Counted from the first letter of the stretch, positions 27,063 through 36,525 are shown. The stretch: 64,000 nt of DNA from Myxococcales bacterium (GCA_016794365.1 JAEUKB010000091.1:16439-80438), one strand, 5' to 3'. Notes: generated from the letters alone by a model not told the origin. A program made the numbers and translations.

Positions 27063-29128
27063 AGCGTCGGATGATGTGGCTCTTGTTGCTGCTATGGGCA
27101 TGCGCACCGAGTGCCGAGCCGCTTTCGGAGCCCGATCCAGGTCTGTCCGACTTGGCGATTCGCGAGGTGTATCCGACGACGCTGCTGCCTGCTTCGCTGC
27201 TCGTGATTCGTGGGAAGTCACTGCCAAGTCCATCCGAAGGCGCGATGAGCCTGGCGCTGAGCGGAACGAGCAAGACACCGGGGGGTCTGCCTCGAAACAT
27301 TGAGGTTCGTCTGCGGGCGGAATATCTGAGTCACACCGAAGCGCAAGTACGTGTCGATACGGATTTTTTGCAGCAGCTCGGTGGCAACAGCGTCGAGTTT
27401 GATGGTCACGCCAAGATCGTCGTGGCCAGCGTGATTGACCGGCAGGAACATCTCACGGAGCCGGTGTCGGTCAAGCTGCGCATCGTTCCCAGCTTGACGC
27501 CTCGGCTCGATCTGGTGGAACTGCAAGGGCCGCAGCGGATGACGGGCAAGATTCATCCAAACGACTGGCTGACGGTGCGCGGCGACGGTTTTCTGCTCGG
27601 TGAAGGAGAAGGCGACACGGTGGCGCTGGTGAGTGGCTGCTTTTTGCCCGAAGGTGCCAGCGAGCCCTGTGCGCTCAACGGTCGCGCGGTGCGAGAACTG
27701 GAGCTGCCGGTCCGTCCGCTGAGTCGCTTTGACCGAACCAGTGCGATGTTGCCGTACTCACCGGGGATTCATGGCGTGATGCCGGGCAAGTTTTCGGGCT
27801 CGATTCGACTGCGCAACCAGCCGCCGGGAACCACGATGCGAACGCTGTCATCGAGTCGCTCGCTGGCGGTGGAACAAGTCCGGCCTGAGCTGACAGGCAT
27901 CTCTCCGAGCGCAGCGAGCCTGGGTCAGTACGTCGAGATGCAGGGTGCCGGTTTTATCGGTGGACAGCCCGGTCAAGCGACGCTGGTTCGTCTGCAAGGA
28001 CAGTTTTCGCTCGAAGGCTCGCCGGTCAACATCCCCGTCGATACCGAGATCGTGGTCCAGTGGCTGTCGCGCTTTCCAAATGGGCCGGTCGGTCGTTATG
28101 TGCTCGACGAAACCGATGCGCTGGGACAGGCGCTGGAGCCGCGTGGTGGTCTGCGTGAAGCAGCCGGAGTCTTCGTCGGAACTGGCACGATGACGCTGCG
28201 CTACGGTCGCGAGTCGATCGCGAGCAAGCCAACGCCGCTGCGCATTGCGCTGCTTCGTCCCAAGCAAGTCGTGGTGGTGCGGTTTCTGTCGTCGTACCAA
28301 GACAGCTTGCGTCTGTTTGGGCTGCGCGCGGTGGACAATGCCGTGCGTGCGCGCGTGCTGGAAGTCGCTCGTCGAGACTACGCAGGCATCAACATCGAGT
28401 TTCGTGAAGGCAGTGAAGACTCGGCGCTACCGACGGACTTTGCGCACTATGCCCAGGTCGATATCGGGGGGCCGGATCCAAATGGACTCGGGTATCTGGG
28501 CTACGACAACACGCCGGGACGAGACATGCAGAATCGGCGACTCTATGACCGCATCGGTGGCGTCAATGCCGTGACGCAGAACGACGGATCGCCGGGGTAT
28601 GGCGGCGTGTTTGCGGAGCAGCTTCTCGGCTTTTCAAACCATCCGGGCCCCGTCGCTGCGATCAAGTCTGCACCGGGTGAAGCCGAGCTGTTTGACCGAA
28701 TCTTCGATCCGCTGCGACCGGATGTTGGGGGAAATCCGGCGACGGTTCGAGAGGCCACGCTGCTGCCCGCTTTGTCGTCGGGAAGCATCTGTCCAGCGAG
28801 CAGCGACGATCGTCCGCATCAGGTCCAGTGCGCGATCTTTGTCTTGGGCAGCTTGATTGGCACGACGATGACGCATGAACTGGGTCACAGCCTCGGGCTG
28901 GCGAATCCGTCGAATCCGAGCGGCTCGTATCACAACCAGGGCAACCTGCGCGGACGAATCATGAACCCAGGATCGCTGCGTAGCTTCAGTGAACGAGCGG
29001 AGCTGTCACCGTCGGGGCCCGCACTGTTTTGTGACACGGACTATCAGTATCTGCGACGGATTTTGCCGGGATCACAGCTTCCACCGTCGATCGAGCGGCA
29101 GCCTTGCTTAGATACTCCGACGATGTAG
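27059..29128 (+). CDS. IPT/TIG-domain lipoprotein with zinc-metalloprotease motif
   Basis: 689 residues with a lipoprotein signal (MWLLLLLWACAPS). Segments at 33-130, 150-270 and 280-395 begin in the IPT/TIG manner (IREVYPTTLLPASLLVIRG; LTGISPSAASLGQYVEMQGAGF). The last 290 residues contain MTHELGHSLGLANP, an HExxHxxG-type metzincin zinc motif (HELGHSLGLAN), in a domain with many conserved-looking Gly/Asn. It is probably an outer-surface protease or a dinuclear adhesin-like enzyme. Translationally coupled to the lipoprotein upstream. Substrate unknown. Confidence 0.75.
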   Translation: MKRRMMWLLLLLWACAPSAEPLSEPDPGLSDLAIREVYPTTLLPASLLVIRGKSLPSPSEGAMSLALSGTSKTPGGLPRNIEVRLRAEYLSHTEAQVRVDTDFLQQLGGNSVEFDGHAKIVVASVIDRQEHLTEPVSVKLRIVPSLTPRLDLVELQGPQRMTGKIHPNDWLTVRGDGFLLGEGEGDTVALVSGCFLPEGASEPCALNGRAVRELELPVRPLSRFDRTSAMLPYSPGIHGVMPGKFSGSIRLRNQPPGTTMRTLSSSRSLAVEQVRPELTGISPSAASLGQYVEMQGAGFIGGQPGQATLVRLQGQFSLEGSPVNIPVDTEIVVQWLSRFPNGPVGRYVLDETDALGQALEPRGGLREAAGVFVGTGTMTLRYGRESIASKPTPLRIALLRPKQVVVVRFLSSYQDSLRLFGLRAVDNAVRARVLEVARRDYAGINIEFREGSEDSALPTDFAHYAQVDIGGPDPNGLGYLGYDNTPGRDMQNRRLYDRIGGVNAVTQNDGSPGYGGVFAEQLLGFSNHPGPVAAIKSAPGEAELFDRIFDPLRPDVGGNPATVREATLLPALSSGSICPASSDDRPHQVQCAIFVLGSLIGTTMTHELGHSLGLANPSNPSGSYHNQGNLRGRIMNPGSLRSFSERAELSPSGPALFCDTDYQYLRRILPGSQLPPSIERQPCLDTPTM

Positions 29129-29176
29129 CGACGGGATTGCGAAGAAACGTAGCGCGGGGAAGCGACGACGAGTCGC

Positions 29177-29992
29177 TTACTTTCCCGTGAACAGCGGCGT
29201 GCGCTTCATCAAAAAGGCGCTGACTCCTTCGATGAAGTCTTGCGACTGAAGCAGCTTGAGCTGACCTCTCACTTCGTTTTCGAGCGCTGCATCGAAACCA
29301 CTGCTCAGTCCGGCGTAGATCGCCTGCTTGATCTCTGCCATCACCAGCGGCGGACCAGCGGCGATTCGTTCGGCAAACGCGAGTGCTTCTGCTTCGCTTT
29401 CGACGATGCGACTGAGCAGGCCAATGCGCTGCGACTCTTCCGCTTCGACGATGTCGCCGGTCAGCATCAGATCAAAGGCACGTCCCAGGCCAACCAGTCT
29501 GGGCAGCGTATACGTTCCGCCACCGTCGGGCATCAGGCCTCGCTTGATGAAGATCTCGCCGAAGCGCGCACGCTTTGTGCCAATGCGAAGATCACAAGCC
29601 AGCGCCAGATCGCAGCCAAAGCCCGCAGCCACTCCGTCGAGAAACGCAATCACCGGCTTCGGCAGTGAGGTCAGCGCACGAATCGCCGCGTGAAAGTAGT
29701 TGCGCAGCCGGTTTTCGGTCTGTGCGGCATAGTCCGCACCGCCTGCTTGGACCATGCTCATGGCTGCTTTGAAGTCGAGTCCCGACGAAAACGCTTCGCC
29801 TTTGCCGGTCAGCACCACCGCGCGGATGCTCTCGTCCGTTCCGGCAGCTTTGACTTCATCGACGATTGCTTGGAGCAGCTCCAAGGTCAGGCCGTTCTTG
29901 GTCTGGGGCCGGTTCATGGCCAAGATGCGGACGGCGCCGTGGGTGGAAACGATCAGCTCACTCGTCGGGGCTTGGCTTGGATCGGTGCTCAT
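29177..29992 (-). CDS. Enoyl-CoA hydratase/isomerase (crotonase) family
   Basis: 271 residues. Crotonase fold with the oxyanion-hole segments AFSSGLDFKAA (near residue 65) and GVAAGFGCDLALACDLRI (near residue 120), then FGEIFIKRGLMPDGGGTYTLPRLVG. The Glu/Asp pattern fits hydratase or isomerase but does not settle which. Usual size. Start overlaps the stop of the upstream AI-2E-family gene by 4 nt. Confidence 0.88.
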   Translation of the reverse strand: MSTDPSQAPTSELIVSTHGAVRILAMNRPQTKNGLTLELLQAIVDEVKAAGTDESIRAVVLTGKGEAFSSGLDFKAAMSMVQAGGADYAAQTENRLRNYFHAAIRALTSLPKPVIAFLDGVAAGFGCDLALACDLRIGTKRARFGEIFIKRGLMPDGGGTYTLPRLVGLGRAFDLMLTGDIVEAEESQRIGLLSRIVESEAEALAFAERIAAGPPLVMAEIKQAIYAGLSSGFDAALENEVRGQLKLLQSQDFIEGVSAFLMKRTPLFTGK

Positions 29993-31137
29993 GGAGTCGG
30001 TTTCTCGCTGCTGGAATCAGGGTCGGATGTAGCGACGCTTGGGCTCGCTGCGTCTCGGTAAAACGCGGTGCTAGTGTAGGCGGCTTTCAGCCTGGGCCAC
30101 AAGGCTTTGAACACAGCTGCCGCCGGAACCGCGAGGAGCAGACCTGCATAACCCAGCAAGCTGCCACCGAGCGAGAGCGCGAAGATGACGCCGACTGCTG
30201 AAAGACCGATTCGGCCTCCGACGGCGCGTGGCGTAATCAGCAGCGCATCAAGGAGCTGAACCGCGCCAAACGTCGCCAGCACACCGAGAATCGGAGTGGC
30301 TCCCGCCGTCGAGACTTCGAGCAGTGCGACCAAGAGCGCCGACAAAAGGCCGATCATGACTCCGACGTAGGGCACAAACGCGAGCAGTCCCGCCGTGCAG
30401 CCGATGACCACAGCGAGCGGAATGCCAGCGATCGACAGTCCGATCGAATAGAGCGCCGCTTGGATGATCATCACGATGAGCTGACCACGCAGCCAGCTTC
30501 CGAGTGCGCCGTAGATATCGTCCATGATCTCGACGACAAGTGGCTGACGCCGAGGAGGAATCAGCACGCGCAGGTTTTCCCCGATCGTCGGCATGTCCAT
30601 CAGAAACGACACGGTGAACACCGGCACGAGCAGCGCAGCAACCAGGTATTTGAACAGTCCGGCGACGCTCAGGATTGCGGTTCCCAGCGCATCGGAAACC
30701 TGTCCCATCGCACCGCGTACCCAGTCCGTCAGTTGTGCCGTCAGGAGCTTGAGCCAGTCTCCAATGCTGGTGGCGCGATACTTAAACACCTTGCCCAGGA
30801 GCGGCAGCACCTTGCGATCGATGAGACCTTGATACGTCGGAAGCTGCGCCGAAAAGCGCTCGATCTCTGTGCGCACAAGATAGGGAATCGTCAGGCCCAC
30901 CGCCGTCAGCAGCCCGAGCAGAATGAGCAGCATAACGCCCACTGCCAGCCAGCGAGGAACACGGCGCTCTTCCAGTGCTGTCACCGATGGATTGAGCAAA
31001 AACGCCAGCACCAGCGCCAGCGCCACTGGCGTAAGAACCAGCGACAGCCGCGACAGCACGGACCAAGAAATCACCAGCAGCAGCAGGTAACAGAGCACCC
31101 GAAAGAGCAGCAGGCTCAGGCGGCGATCATCAAGCAT
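29989..31137 (-). CDS. AI-2E (PerM/YdiK) family transporter
   Basis: 382 residues, inner membrane. Paired N-terminal helices (LLLFRVLCYLLLLVISW, LALVLAFLLNP), a soluble central part and a C-terminal cluster of helices with the family's LVFVPYVGVMIG and GPIRVG-like TPRAVGGRIGLSAVGVIFALSLGGSLLGYAGLLLAVP regions. The family includes putative autoinducer-2 exporters and Na+/H+ antiporters, so the substrate is undetermined. It sits 17 nt after a kinase gene and overlaps the crotonase gene, forming a three-gene operon. Confidence 0.87.
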   Translation of the reverse strand: MLDDRRLSLLLFRVLCYLLLLVISWSVLSRLSLVLTPVALALVLAFLLNPSVTALEERRVPRWLAVGVMLLILLGLLTAVGLTIPYLVRTEIERFSAQLPTYQGLIDRKVLPLLGKVFKYRATSIGDWLKLLTAQLTDWVRGAMGQVSDALGTAILSVAGLFKYLVAALLVPVFTVSFLMDMPTIGENLRVLIPPRRQPLVVEIMDDIYGALGSWLRGQLIVMIIQAALYSIGLSIAGIPLAVVIGCTAGLLAFVPYVGVMIGLLSALLVALLEVSTAGATPILGVLATFGAVQLLDALLITPRAVGGRIGLSAVGVIFALSLGGSLLGYAGLLLAVPAAAVFKALWPRLKAAYTSTAFYRDAASPSVATSDPDSSSEKPTP

Positions 31138-31154
31138 AGGGAAGGCCTCAGTCG

Positions 31155-32216
31155 CTACAGCAAGAACATGTAGATGGCGACGGCAATGGCACAGGTAAAG
31201 ACAAACACAGCGGCGGCCAGCAAGACGGTAAAGAGCTGCTGCCGTTTCTGAAGCTTCTTTTCCATCGCCGCTTGGTTGATCACGGCGGTCCGCACCGCTT
31301 CATCGAGTCTTCCCGTCGCTGCGTATGGATCCACGAAGACTTCGGGCAGCTTGGGCGGTGGCGATCCTTCTTTGATGCTACGCAGGCTCTGCATCAGCAA
31401 ATCGGCGCGCGGTCGTCGCTGAGGTTCCTTCGATAGCAGTCGATCGAACAGCTCGGTCAGCGCGGGCGGTACGTTGGCAAGCTGAGGTGCGGGCTGCGTC
31501 GTGTGCGCGACGGCCAGCTCGGCGAACGTACGACCGCTAAATGGCAGATGTCCTGAGAGCAGCTCGTAACCGAGCACGCCCAGCGCATAAATATCCGACG
31601 GAGGCCCGAGGTTGCTTTCGCCTCGAAACTGCTCCGGCGACATGTAAGCCGGGGTTCCCAGCAGCGCGCCCGTCATCGTCAGCTTTTCCGCTGCATCAAG
31701 GAACTTGGCGACTCCGAAGTCGAGCACGACTGGATAGTTTGGGTTGCCGTTTCGCTCGATGAGCTGGATGTTTTCGGGCTTGAGATCGCGATGAACCACA
31801 CCCGCCCGATGCGCCGCTGACAGCGCGTCCGCGATGCTGATCAGCACTTGCATCGCGACTTCGTAGGTGATCGCTCCGTCTTCCTGTCTATCGCGCAGGC
31901 TCTTGCCGGGCAGATACTCCATCGCGATAAACGGAACGCCGTCGTCAAGCTCGCCGTGAAGGAACACCCGCGCAACGTGAGGATGATCGATCTTCTGCGT
32001 CACCATAGATTCACGACGGAAGCGCTCGACCACCTCGGGCACTTTGGCCCACTGCGTGTGCAAGACCTTGATAACCGCCTCGCGTTGACCCGCTGTGGCC
32101 TGTGGGTCCAAAGACTCCGCCAGATAGACATCCCCGAAGGTGCCGCGACCCAAGCTCTTGAACAGCTTGAATCGGCCCTTGCTAATCGTCTCACCAACAC
32201 GCGCTGCTTCACTCAT
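31155..32216 (-). CDS. Membrane-anchored Ser/Thr protein kinase
   Basis: 353 residues, Hanks-type. Glycine loop SLGRGTFGDVYLAE, catalytic Lys in EAVIKVLH, HRDLKPENIQL, DFGVAKF, the GTPAYMSPEQF activation segment end and DIYALGVLGYELL. The kinase domain ends near residue 280. A helix at 330-351 (LFTVLLAAAVFVFTCAIAVAIYMFLL) anchors it at the inner membrane with the kinase inside. All catalytic residues are present. It is intact and provides a comparison for the interrupted kinase at 34.3/62.4 kb. Operon with AI-2E and crotonase genes. Confidence 0.93.
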   Translation of the reverse strand: MSEAARVGETISKGRFKLFKSLGRGTFGDVYLAESLDPQATAGQREAVIKVLHTQWAKVPEVVERFRRESMVTQKIDHPHVARVFLHGELDDGVPFIAMEYLPGKSLRDRQEDGAITYEVAMQVLISIADALSAAHRAGVVHRDLKPENIQLIERNGNPNYPVVLDFGVAKFLDAAEKLTMTGALLGTPAYMSPEQFRGESNLGPPSDIYALGVLGYELLSGHLPFSGRTFAELAVAHTTQPAPQLANVPPALTELFDRLLSKEPQRRPRADLLMQSLRSIKEGSPPPKLPEVFVDPYAATGRLDEAVRTAVINQAAMEKKLQKRQQLFTVLLAAAVFVFTCAIAVAIYMFLL

Positions 32217-32310
32217 CGAACCTGTCGCAGGGTAGCACGTCTTTGGCTTGACATAAACCGCTCAGATGTTCTTGCGGACTTCTGTGGAATCAATTTCGAG
32301 TCGCAGCTTG

Positions 32311-32670
32311 CTACTCGTAACAGGCCGAAGCTTTGTAGACCTGCCCGTGTTCATCCAGCCAAAAGGACTCCGCGACAACTCCGCGATGTCCACGATAGAC
32401 CAGCGTCAACGCATCGATTCCTGACAGAACATGCAGTAGCTCAAAGTGCAGGTTGGGAATCAGCGCCAGACCTTTGGACCAGTACGCTCGCACAGCGGAC
32501 TTTCCGCGCAGCATTCCGCTGGGTTCGTTGGCAATTTTCACAATGAGCGGCGACGAAAACTCAAAGTCTTCGCGATAATGGTGAAGGATTGCATCCAGAT
32601 CGTGCAAGTTCCACGCAGCGATCCAGCTTGTTGCAAACGCATGCGCAACACTGGCGGTGATCGTAGGCAT
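32311..32670 (-). CDS. SnoaL-like / NTF2-fold protein
   Basis: 119 residues. The cone-shaped fold signature is seen in TSWIAAWNLHDLDAILHHYREDFEF...SSPLI and the C-terminal GHRGVVAESFWLDEHGQV strand. Members serve as isomerases or as binding modules, so no reaction is assigned. Only 22 bp separate its start from the divergent alkB-like start. Confidence 0.8.
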   Translation of the reverse strand: MPTITASVAHAFATSWIAAWNLHDLDAILHHYREDFEFSSPLIVKIANEPSGMLRGKSAVRAYWSKGLALIPNLHFELLHVLSGIDALTLVYRGHRGVVAESFWLDEHGQVYKASACYE

Positions 32671-32692
32671 CTCGACATCCTAACCAATTCCC

Positions 32693-33409
32693 ATGCCGCG
32701 CAAGATATCCGCAGACACGAGTTCCTTGTCTCTGTTTCCTGATTTTCCGCTGTCCGATCGTGCGCACACGGATTCCGAACTTGCGCGCAGGACAGAGCAA
32801 CTGGCCGACGGCGCCGTCATCCTTCGATCCTTTGCACAAGCAGAGTCTGAGACACTGTGGCGCGATCTAAAAGCCGTCATGGATCAGGCTCCGCTTCGTC
32901 AGATGTTCACGCCGGGTGGTCTTCCCATGTCGGTTGACACCACAAGCTGCGGTCAGGTCGGATGGATCTCCGATCGCAGAGGCTATCGCTATTCCGCAAT
33001 CGATCCCCTCTCAAGCAGACCGTGGCCCGCGATGCCTGACTCCTTTTCTTCGCTCGCGCTCGTCGCTGCGCAGCAAGCAGGATTCCCACACTTTGGGGCC
33101 GATTCCTGTCTGATCAATCGCTATCGAAGCGGAGCCAAGATGTCGCTTCATCAAGATCGTGATGAGCGCGATTTTTCAGCGCCGATCGTCTCTGTTTCGC
33201 TGGGTGTATCCGCAGTGTTTCTGTTTGGCGGACTGTCCAAAACAGATCGCGTACAGAGAGTCCGTTTGTATCACGGAGATGTCGTCGTCTTCGGCGGTCC
33301 GTCTCGTCTGTGCTATCACGGAATCGCCCCAATCAAAGTGAGCGACGAAGCCGGACACCCTGTCACTGGCCCCTGTCGCATCAACTTGACACTCCGTCAA
33401 GCAAACTAG
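32693..33409 (+). CDS. alkB: AlkB-type Fe(II)/2-oxoglutarate DNA repair dioxygenase
   Basis: 238 residues, close to E. coli AlkB (216). It removes methyl groups from 1-methyladenine and 3-methylcytosine in DNA. The Fe ligands are His/Asp of LHQDRDE (near 155) and His of CYHGIAP (near 205). The 2-oxoglutarate Arg is in GPCRINLTLR at the C-terminus. The NRYRSGAKMSLHQD segment is AlkB specific. Divergent from the NTF2-fold gene with a very short shared promoter region. Confidence 0.93.
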   Translation: MPRKISADTSSLSLFPDFPLSDRAHTDSELARRTEQLADGAVILRSFAQAESETLWRDLKAVMDQAPLRQMFTPGGLPMSVDTTSCGQVGWISDRRGYRYSAIDPLSSRPWPAMPDSFSSLALVAAQQAGFPHFGADSCLINRYRSGAKMSLHQDRDERDFSAPIVSVSLGVSAVFLFGGLSKTDRVQRVRLYHGDVVVFGGPSRLCYHGIAPIKVSDEAGHPVTGPCRINLTLRQAN

Positions 33410-33419
33410 ACACGCGGAA

Positions 33420-33980
33420 CTAGCCTGGCCACGCACCCAATCGGACGCAGTTTTCGACGTAGACTTTGCTGACGCGCGTGTCGTTGGGAATGTAGACCTG
33501 ATTGATGGCAGAGCGGTCATACAACATCATCATGCACTGCGCGCTCTGTCCTGGTCCCACCACGTAACGCGCACCGACTTTGAGGCTGCACGCGGTGAGC
33601 TGATTCAACTCGCTCCACTCTGGACAGATTGCGTTGTCGGTTCGGTATTTTTCGACTGGGCCCATTGGCTTGGAAAACGACCACCAGCGACCAAACTCGG
33701 TGTAGTCCTTTGCGGAATTCCAGACGCGATAGACCGTGACAGACTGCATCGCTTCCAGCACGCGACCCGCGCACAGCTTGCCTTCGCCGCTCTTGCCGAG
33801 CGCTTCTTGTAACAGCGCTGCATCCTCGACCGGATTCGAGCCTTCAGGAGAGGAATCGATGTAGCCCGTGCAGGTCTGTCCGTCGAGTGGACTAACCGGC
33901 AGCGGATCCATCATTTCGCCACCGCAAGCACCGATGAAAGAGACAACCACGCAGCTGAGGAATGGGAATGTGTTCTTCAT
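33420..33980 (-). CDS. Lipoprotein of unknown function
   Basis: 186 residues from the second ATG (MKNTFPFLS); a start two codons earlier (33986) is equally possible. Signal peptide with lipobox FIGACGG. Seven Cys including ITC-type pairs suggest disulfides. The mature part is predicted compact and I recognise no domain. Just downstream of and convergent with alkB. Confidence 0.65.
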   Translation of the reverse strand: MKNTFPFLSCVVVSFIGACGGEMMDPLPVSPLDGQTCTGYIDSSPEGSNPVEDAALLQEALGKSGEGKLCAGRVLEAMQSVTVYRVWNSAKDYTEFGRWWSFSKPMGPVEKYRTDNAICPEWSELNQLTACSLKVGARYVVGPGQSAQCMMMLYDRSAINQVYIPNDTRVSKVYVENCVRLGAWPG

Positions 33981-34315
33981 GGGCACATCGTTGAAAAGTC
34001 TGTTGTCCCTGTCAATCTCTCAGGAGCAGGAAACGTCACCACAGCGCATTGATGGAAAAGAAGCATTTAAAAGGATTCATAATGGTTCCTGTAAACAGAC
34101 ATCAATATGATGCATAGAAAGCGCATCATATTGGGCTCACTTTGGCTTCACTGGACCGATCTTCGTGAGTCCTTGTCTGACACGTCGGATGGCGGTCGCT
34201 GTTGTACGCGAGTGCAGGCTTGAGACGGCGCAAAGACGGCAATTGTAAGCGCTTCCGGCTTGGCCAATAATTGCAGGTTGGCGCAGAGGATTGCGGCGTA
34301 GGAATCGTCTCTGAC
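33981..34315. other. Intergenic region upstream of the interrupted kinase
   Basis: No gene is visible. It contains a long perfect hairpin (34103-34133) and an AT-rich stretch, and should carry the promoters of the lipoprotein and the kinase. Confidence 0.6.
34103..34133. repeat. Perfect 11-bp inverted repeat with 9-nt loop
   Basis: Arms CAATATGATGC and GCATCATATTG enclose ATAGAAAGC. No T-run follows on either strand, so it is not a typical terminator. It could be an operator or RNA hairpin in the leader of the kinase gene 180 bp downstream. Confidence 0.75.
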
Positions 34316-34714
34316 ATGGAAGGCAAGCGACTCGGTAAGTACCGAATCCTGCGCGAGCTGGGGCGCGGTGGAATGGGCGTCGTGTACGAAGCAGAGCACG
34401 ATCAAGTCCGTCATCGCGTGGCGATCAAGGTGCTCGATCCGCTGCTGGCGCGAAATCCTGCGCAAGCCGCGCGGGTGCGAGTCGAAGGAATCGCCGCCAA
34501 CCTGCCGCGTCATCCGGGCATCGTTCAGGTCCTAGAGTCGGATCACTGCGATGGAACACCCTACATTGTGATGGAGATGGTATCGGGTGAGTCGCTGCGC
34601 GAGAGCATGTCCAAGTGCGGTGGCCGAATCGAATCGCAGCGTGTGGTGCGACTGGCCAAACAGCTCGCCGATGCCTTCGCTGCTGCTCATGATGTCGGCA
34701 TCGTCCACAGAGAC
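34316..34714 (+). pseudogene. Ser/Thr protein kinase, N-terminal fragment (interrupted)
   Basis: A Hanks-type kinase beginning EGKRLGKYRILRELGRGGMGVVYEAEH with catalytic Lys in VAIKVLDPLL and gatekeeper-hinge YIVMEMVSGESL. The sequence is normal to the catalytic loop GIVHRD (Asp codon 34712-34714). The expected LKPEN does not follow: the frame continues as unrelated AYDFSKVCF. The missing catalytic remainder (PENVML..DFG..APE) is found in the same orientation at 62419. The kinase is therefore split by inserted DNA and cannot be active as encoded. The frame runs on to 34834 but that part belongs to the insert. Confidence 0.92.
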
Positions 34715-34782
34715 GCTTACGATTTTTCTAAGGTTTGTTTCCACGTTGGCCACTTAGGTCCACAGCGACGGAGATACAAACC

Positions 34783-35901
34783 ATGTCCCCTCACAGCATC
34801 CGCAACCGCAAGATCCGCTCTCACCAGTCACTAGCAAGTAATACAGGTCACAAAATTGGAGTCTTTGGGTACTGTCGCGTGTCTACTGACATGCAAGTGC
34901 AACATGGGCTTTCGCTCGACGCGCAGCGAGAGGAAATCAAGCGCGCTGCTGCGGATCGTGGCTGGATCGTCGAGGAGATTTTCGTAGACGGTGGTTTCTC
35001 GGCGAAGAATACCGATCGACCTGCGTTTCAGCGGATGACACGAGCGATCAAGGCTGCCGACGGAGCGATCGCGGCTGTCGTCGTGACGAAACTGGATCGA
35101 CTGACTCGCTCGCTGCGCGATCTCTGTTCCATCAATGAGGACTTGCTAGAGCCGTATGGCTGCAATCTTGTGGCGATTCGTGACGGAATCAACACGTTTG
35201 AACCTGTGTCGAAGATGTTGCTTCCGTTCCTCGCGATCATCGGCCAGATCGAGCGGCAGAATACCGGCGAACGAGTGCGCGCAACGATCCAGCACATTCG
35301 CGCACAAGGCGGACATTATGGGAAAGTGCCGTTTGGTTTTTCGACGGTGAAGGAAGGGCGGCTTACGAAGCTTGTGCCTGACCCGCAGACGCATCCGTGG
35401 CTTGAAAAAGCGATTGCGTGGCATCGCGATGGCGTGACGATGGCGGAGATTGCGCGTCGGCTGAATGAAGCGGGAATCAAGCCGCGTTATGGGCGGATTC
35501 TCGAATGGACGGTGAGCAAGATTTACGAACTGTTCCGCACGATGAACGTACACAAGCCGCGCTCTGTGGAGAGCGACGCGCGCTATGACAAGCGGGAAGC
35601 GTACAAGCTTGCGTACCAGCTGCGCGGCGAGGGCAAGACCTACACGGCCATCGCGGATGCGCTCAATGCTGCGGGCTTGCGTCCGCTCAAAGCTGCGGCC
35701 TATCGGTGGAACAGTGTGCAAGAATTGCTACGGTCTGCGGTCTATCACGATCGCAGCACGCCTCGAGGGCTTGCGCTGTATCTGAAAGAACAGGGCCACA
35801 GCTTGCGCGAAATTGGTCTGAGGCTTGCGCAGTCGGGCCATTTTCCCAAGCGTGGCGGGCAGTGGTATCCGAACACTGTGCGGCTGCTTATGGTGAGCTA
35901 G
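34783..35901 (+). CDS. Serine site-specific recombinase at the left end of the element
   Basis: 372 residues. Resolvase-type catalytic domain with the nucleophile Ser (residue 34) in YCRVSTDMQ and the Arg motif TKLDRLTRSLRDL. The recombinase domain follows (GKVPFGF...EGITMAEIARRLN-like region and RLNEAGIKPRYGR). A long Cys zinc ribbon typical of large serine integrases is not obvious, so this is at the short end of that group. ATG with GGAG 8 nt upstream; the open frame upstream crosses the kinase/element junction and is not used. Probably the enzyme that inserted, or can excise, the element. Confidence 0.88.
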   Translation: MSPHSIRNRKIRSHQSLASNTGHKIGVFGYCRVSTDMQVQHGLSLDAQREEIKRAAADRGWIVEEIFVDGGFSAKNTDRPAFQRMTRAIKAADGAIAAVVVTKLDRLTRSLRDLCSINEDLLEPYGCNLVAIRDGINTFEPVSKMLLPFLAIIGQIERQNTGERVRATIQHIRAQGGHYGKVPFGFSTVKEGRLTKLVPDPQTHPWLEKAIAWHRDGVTMAEIARRLNEAGIKPRYGRILEWTVSKIYELFRTMNVHKPRSVESDARYDKREAYKLAYQLRGEGKTYTAIADALNAAGLRPLKAAAYRWNSVQELLRSAVYHDRSTPRGLALYLKEQGHSLREIGLRLAQSGHFPKRGGQWYPNTVRLLMVS

Positions 35902-35925
35902 GCGCGCCTTGGGGGGCGCTGGGGG

Positions 35926-36525
35926 CTATCGCTGCGCGACGGGCTGAGGCTGGGCATATTGGGGCAGGACTTCGGCGAGTCGCAGCGCGGCGATGCTGCG
36001 CAAGGCTGTGACCGTCTGGGCCGTCGGTGAGCTTCGACCCTGTTCCAGATTCGTGATCGTGACCGACGACAGGCGAGCGGCGGCGGCCACCTGTTCCTGC
36101 GTGAGTCCGGCGGCCTCTCGGCGCGCTCGCAGAATGTCGCCGAAGCGCAGCGACGACTGATGGAGAGTCTCACCACTCGCGAGCATCCCGAGCAGTCGAT
36201 CGCGCTGCCGTCGCCCGAAAGTCCGCCAGCGCAGCACATCCCCCGTCAGCGAAAGCTCGATGAGCCCGAGCGGATGGACGTGCGGATGGGGCCAGGCGCG
36301 CCACTCGACAGCAACGAGTAGCTTGTCATCTTGCCGCTTCATCGCGATCGGACGCCACAGCGGCGCTTCACTCGTCGACGCCCAGCGCAAGAGCGCCTCG
36401 ACGCGACGCTCGCCCGGCTTCGTCAGATCGAGCACCGCACACGCAGCAGGCATCGTGCGCGGCTTCGACGGAGAATCGGCTATTTGATGGCTGGATACAC
36501 TTGTCACGGGACGAGGACTCGGCAT
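35926..36525 (-). CDS. XRE-family regulator with N-terminal domain
   Basis: 199 residues. The C-terminal 65 residues form an HTH-XRE domain (LRARREAAGLTQEQVAAAARLSSVTITNLEQGRSSPTAQTV). The N-terminal 120 residues are unrecognised, with a WRPIAMKRQDDKLLVAVEWRAW beta segment. AGGAG about 7 nt before the ATG at 36525. Located directly downstream of and convergent with the recombinase, so possibly a control gene of the element. Confidence 0.78.
   Translation of the reverse strand: MPSPRPVTSVSSHQIADSPSKPRTMPAACAVLDLTKPGERRVEALLRWASTSEAPLWRPIAMKRQDDKLLVAVEWRAWPHPHVHPLGLIELSLTGDVLRWRTFGRRQRDRLLGMLASGETLHQSSLRFGDILRARREAAGLTQEQVAAAARLSSVTITNLEQGRSSPTAQTVTALRSIAALRLAEVLPQYAQPQPVAQR

Noticed and set aside
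29161..29177. AGCGAC/GTCGCT hairpin after the metalloprotease gene
   Set aside because: Six-base arms without a T-run; overlaps the crotonase stop, so weak as a terminator.
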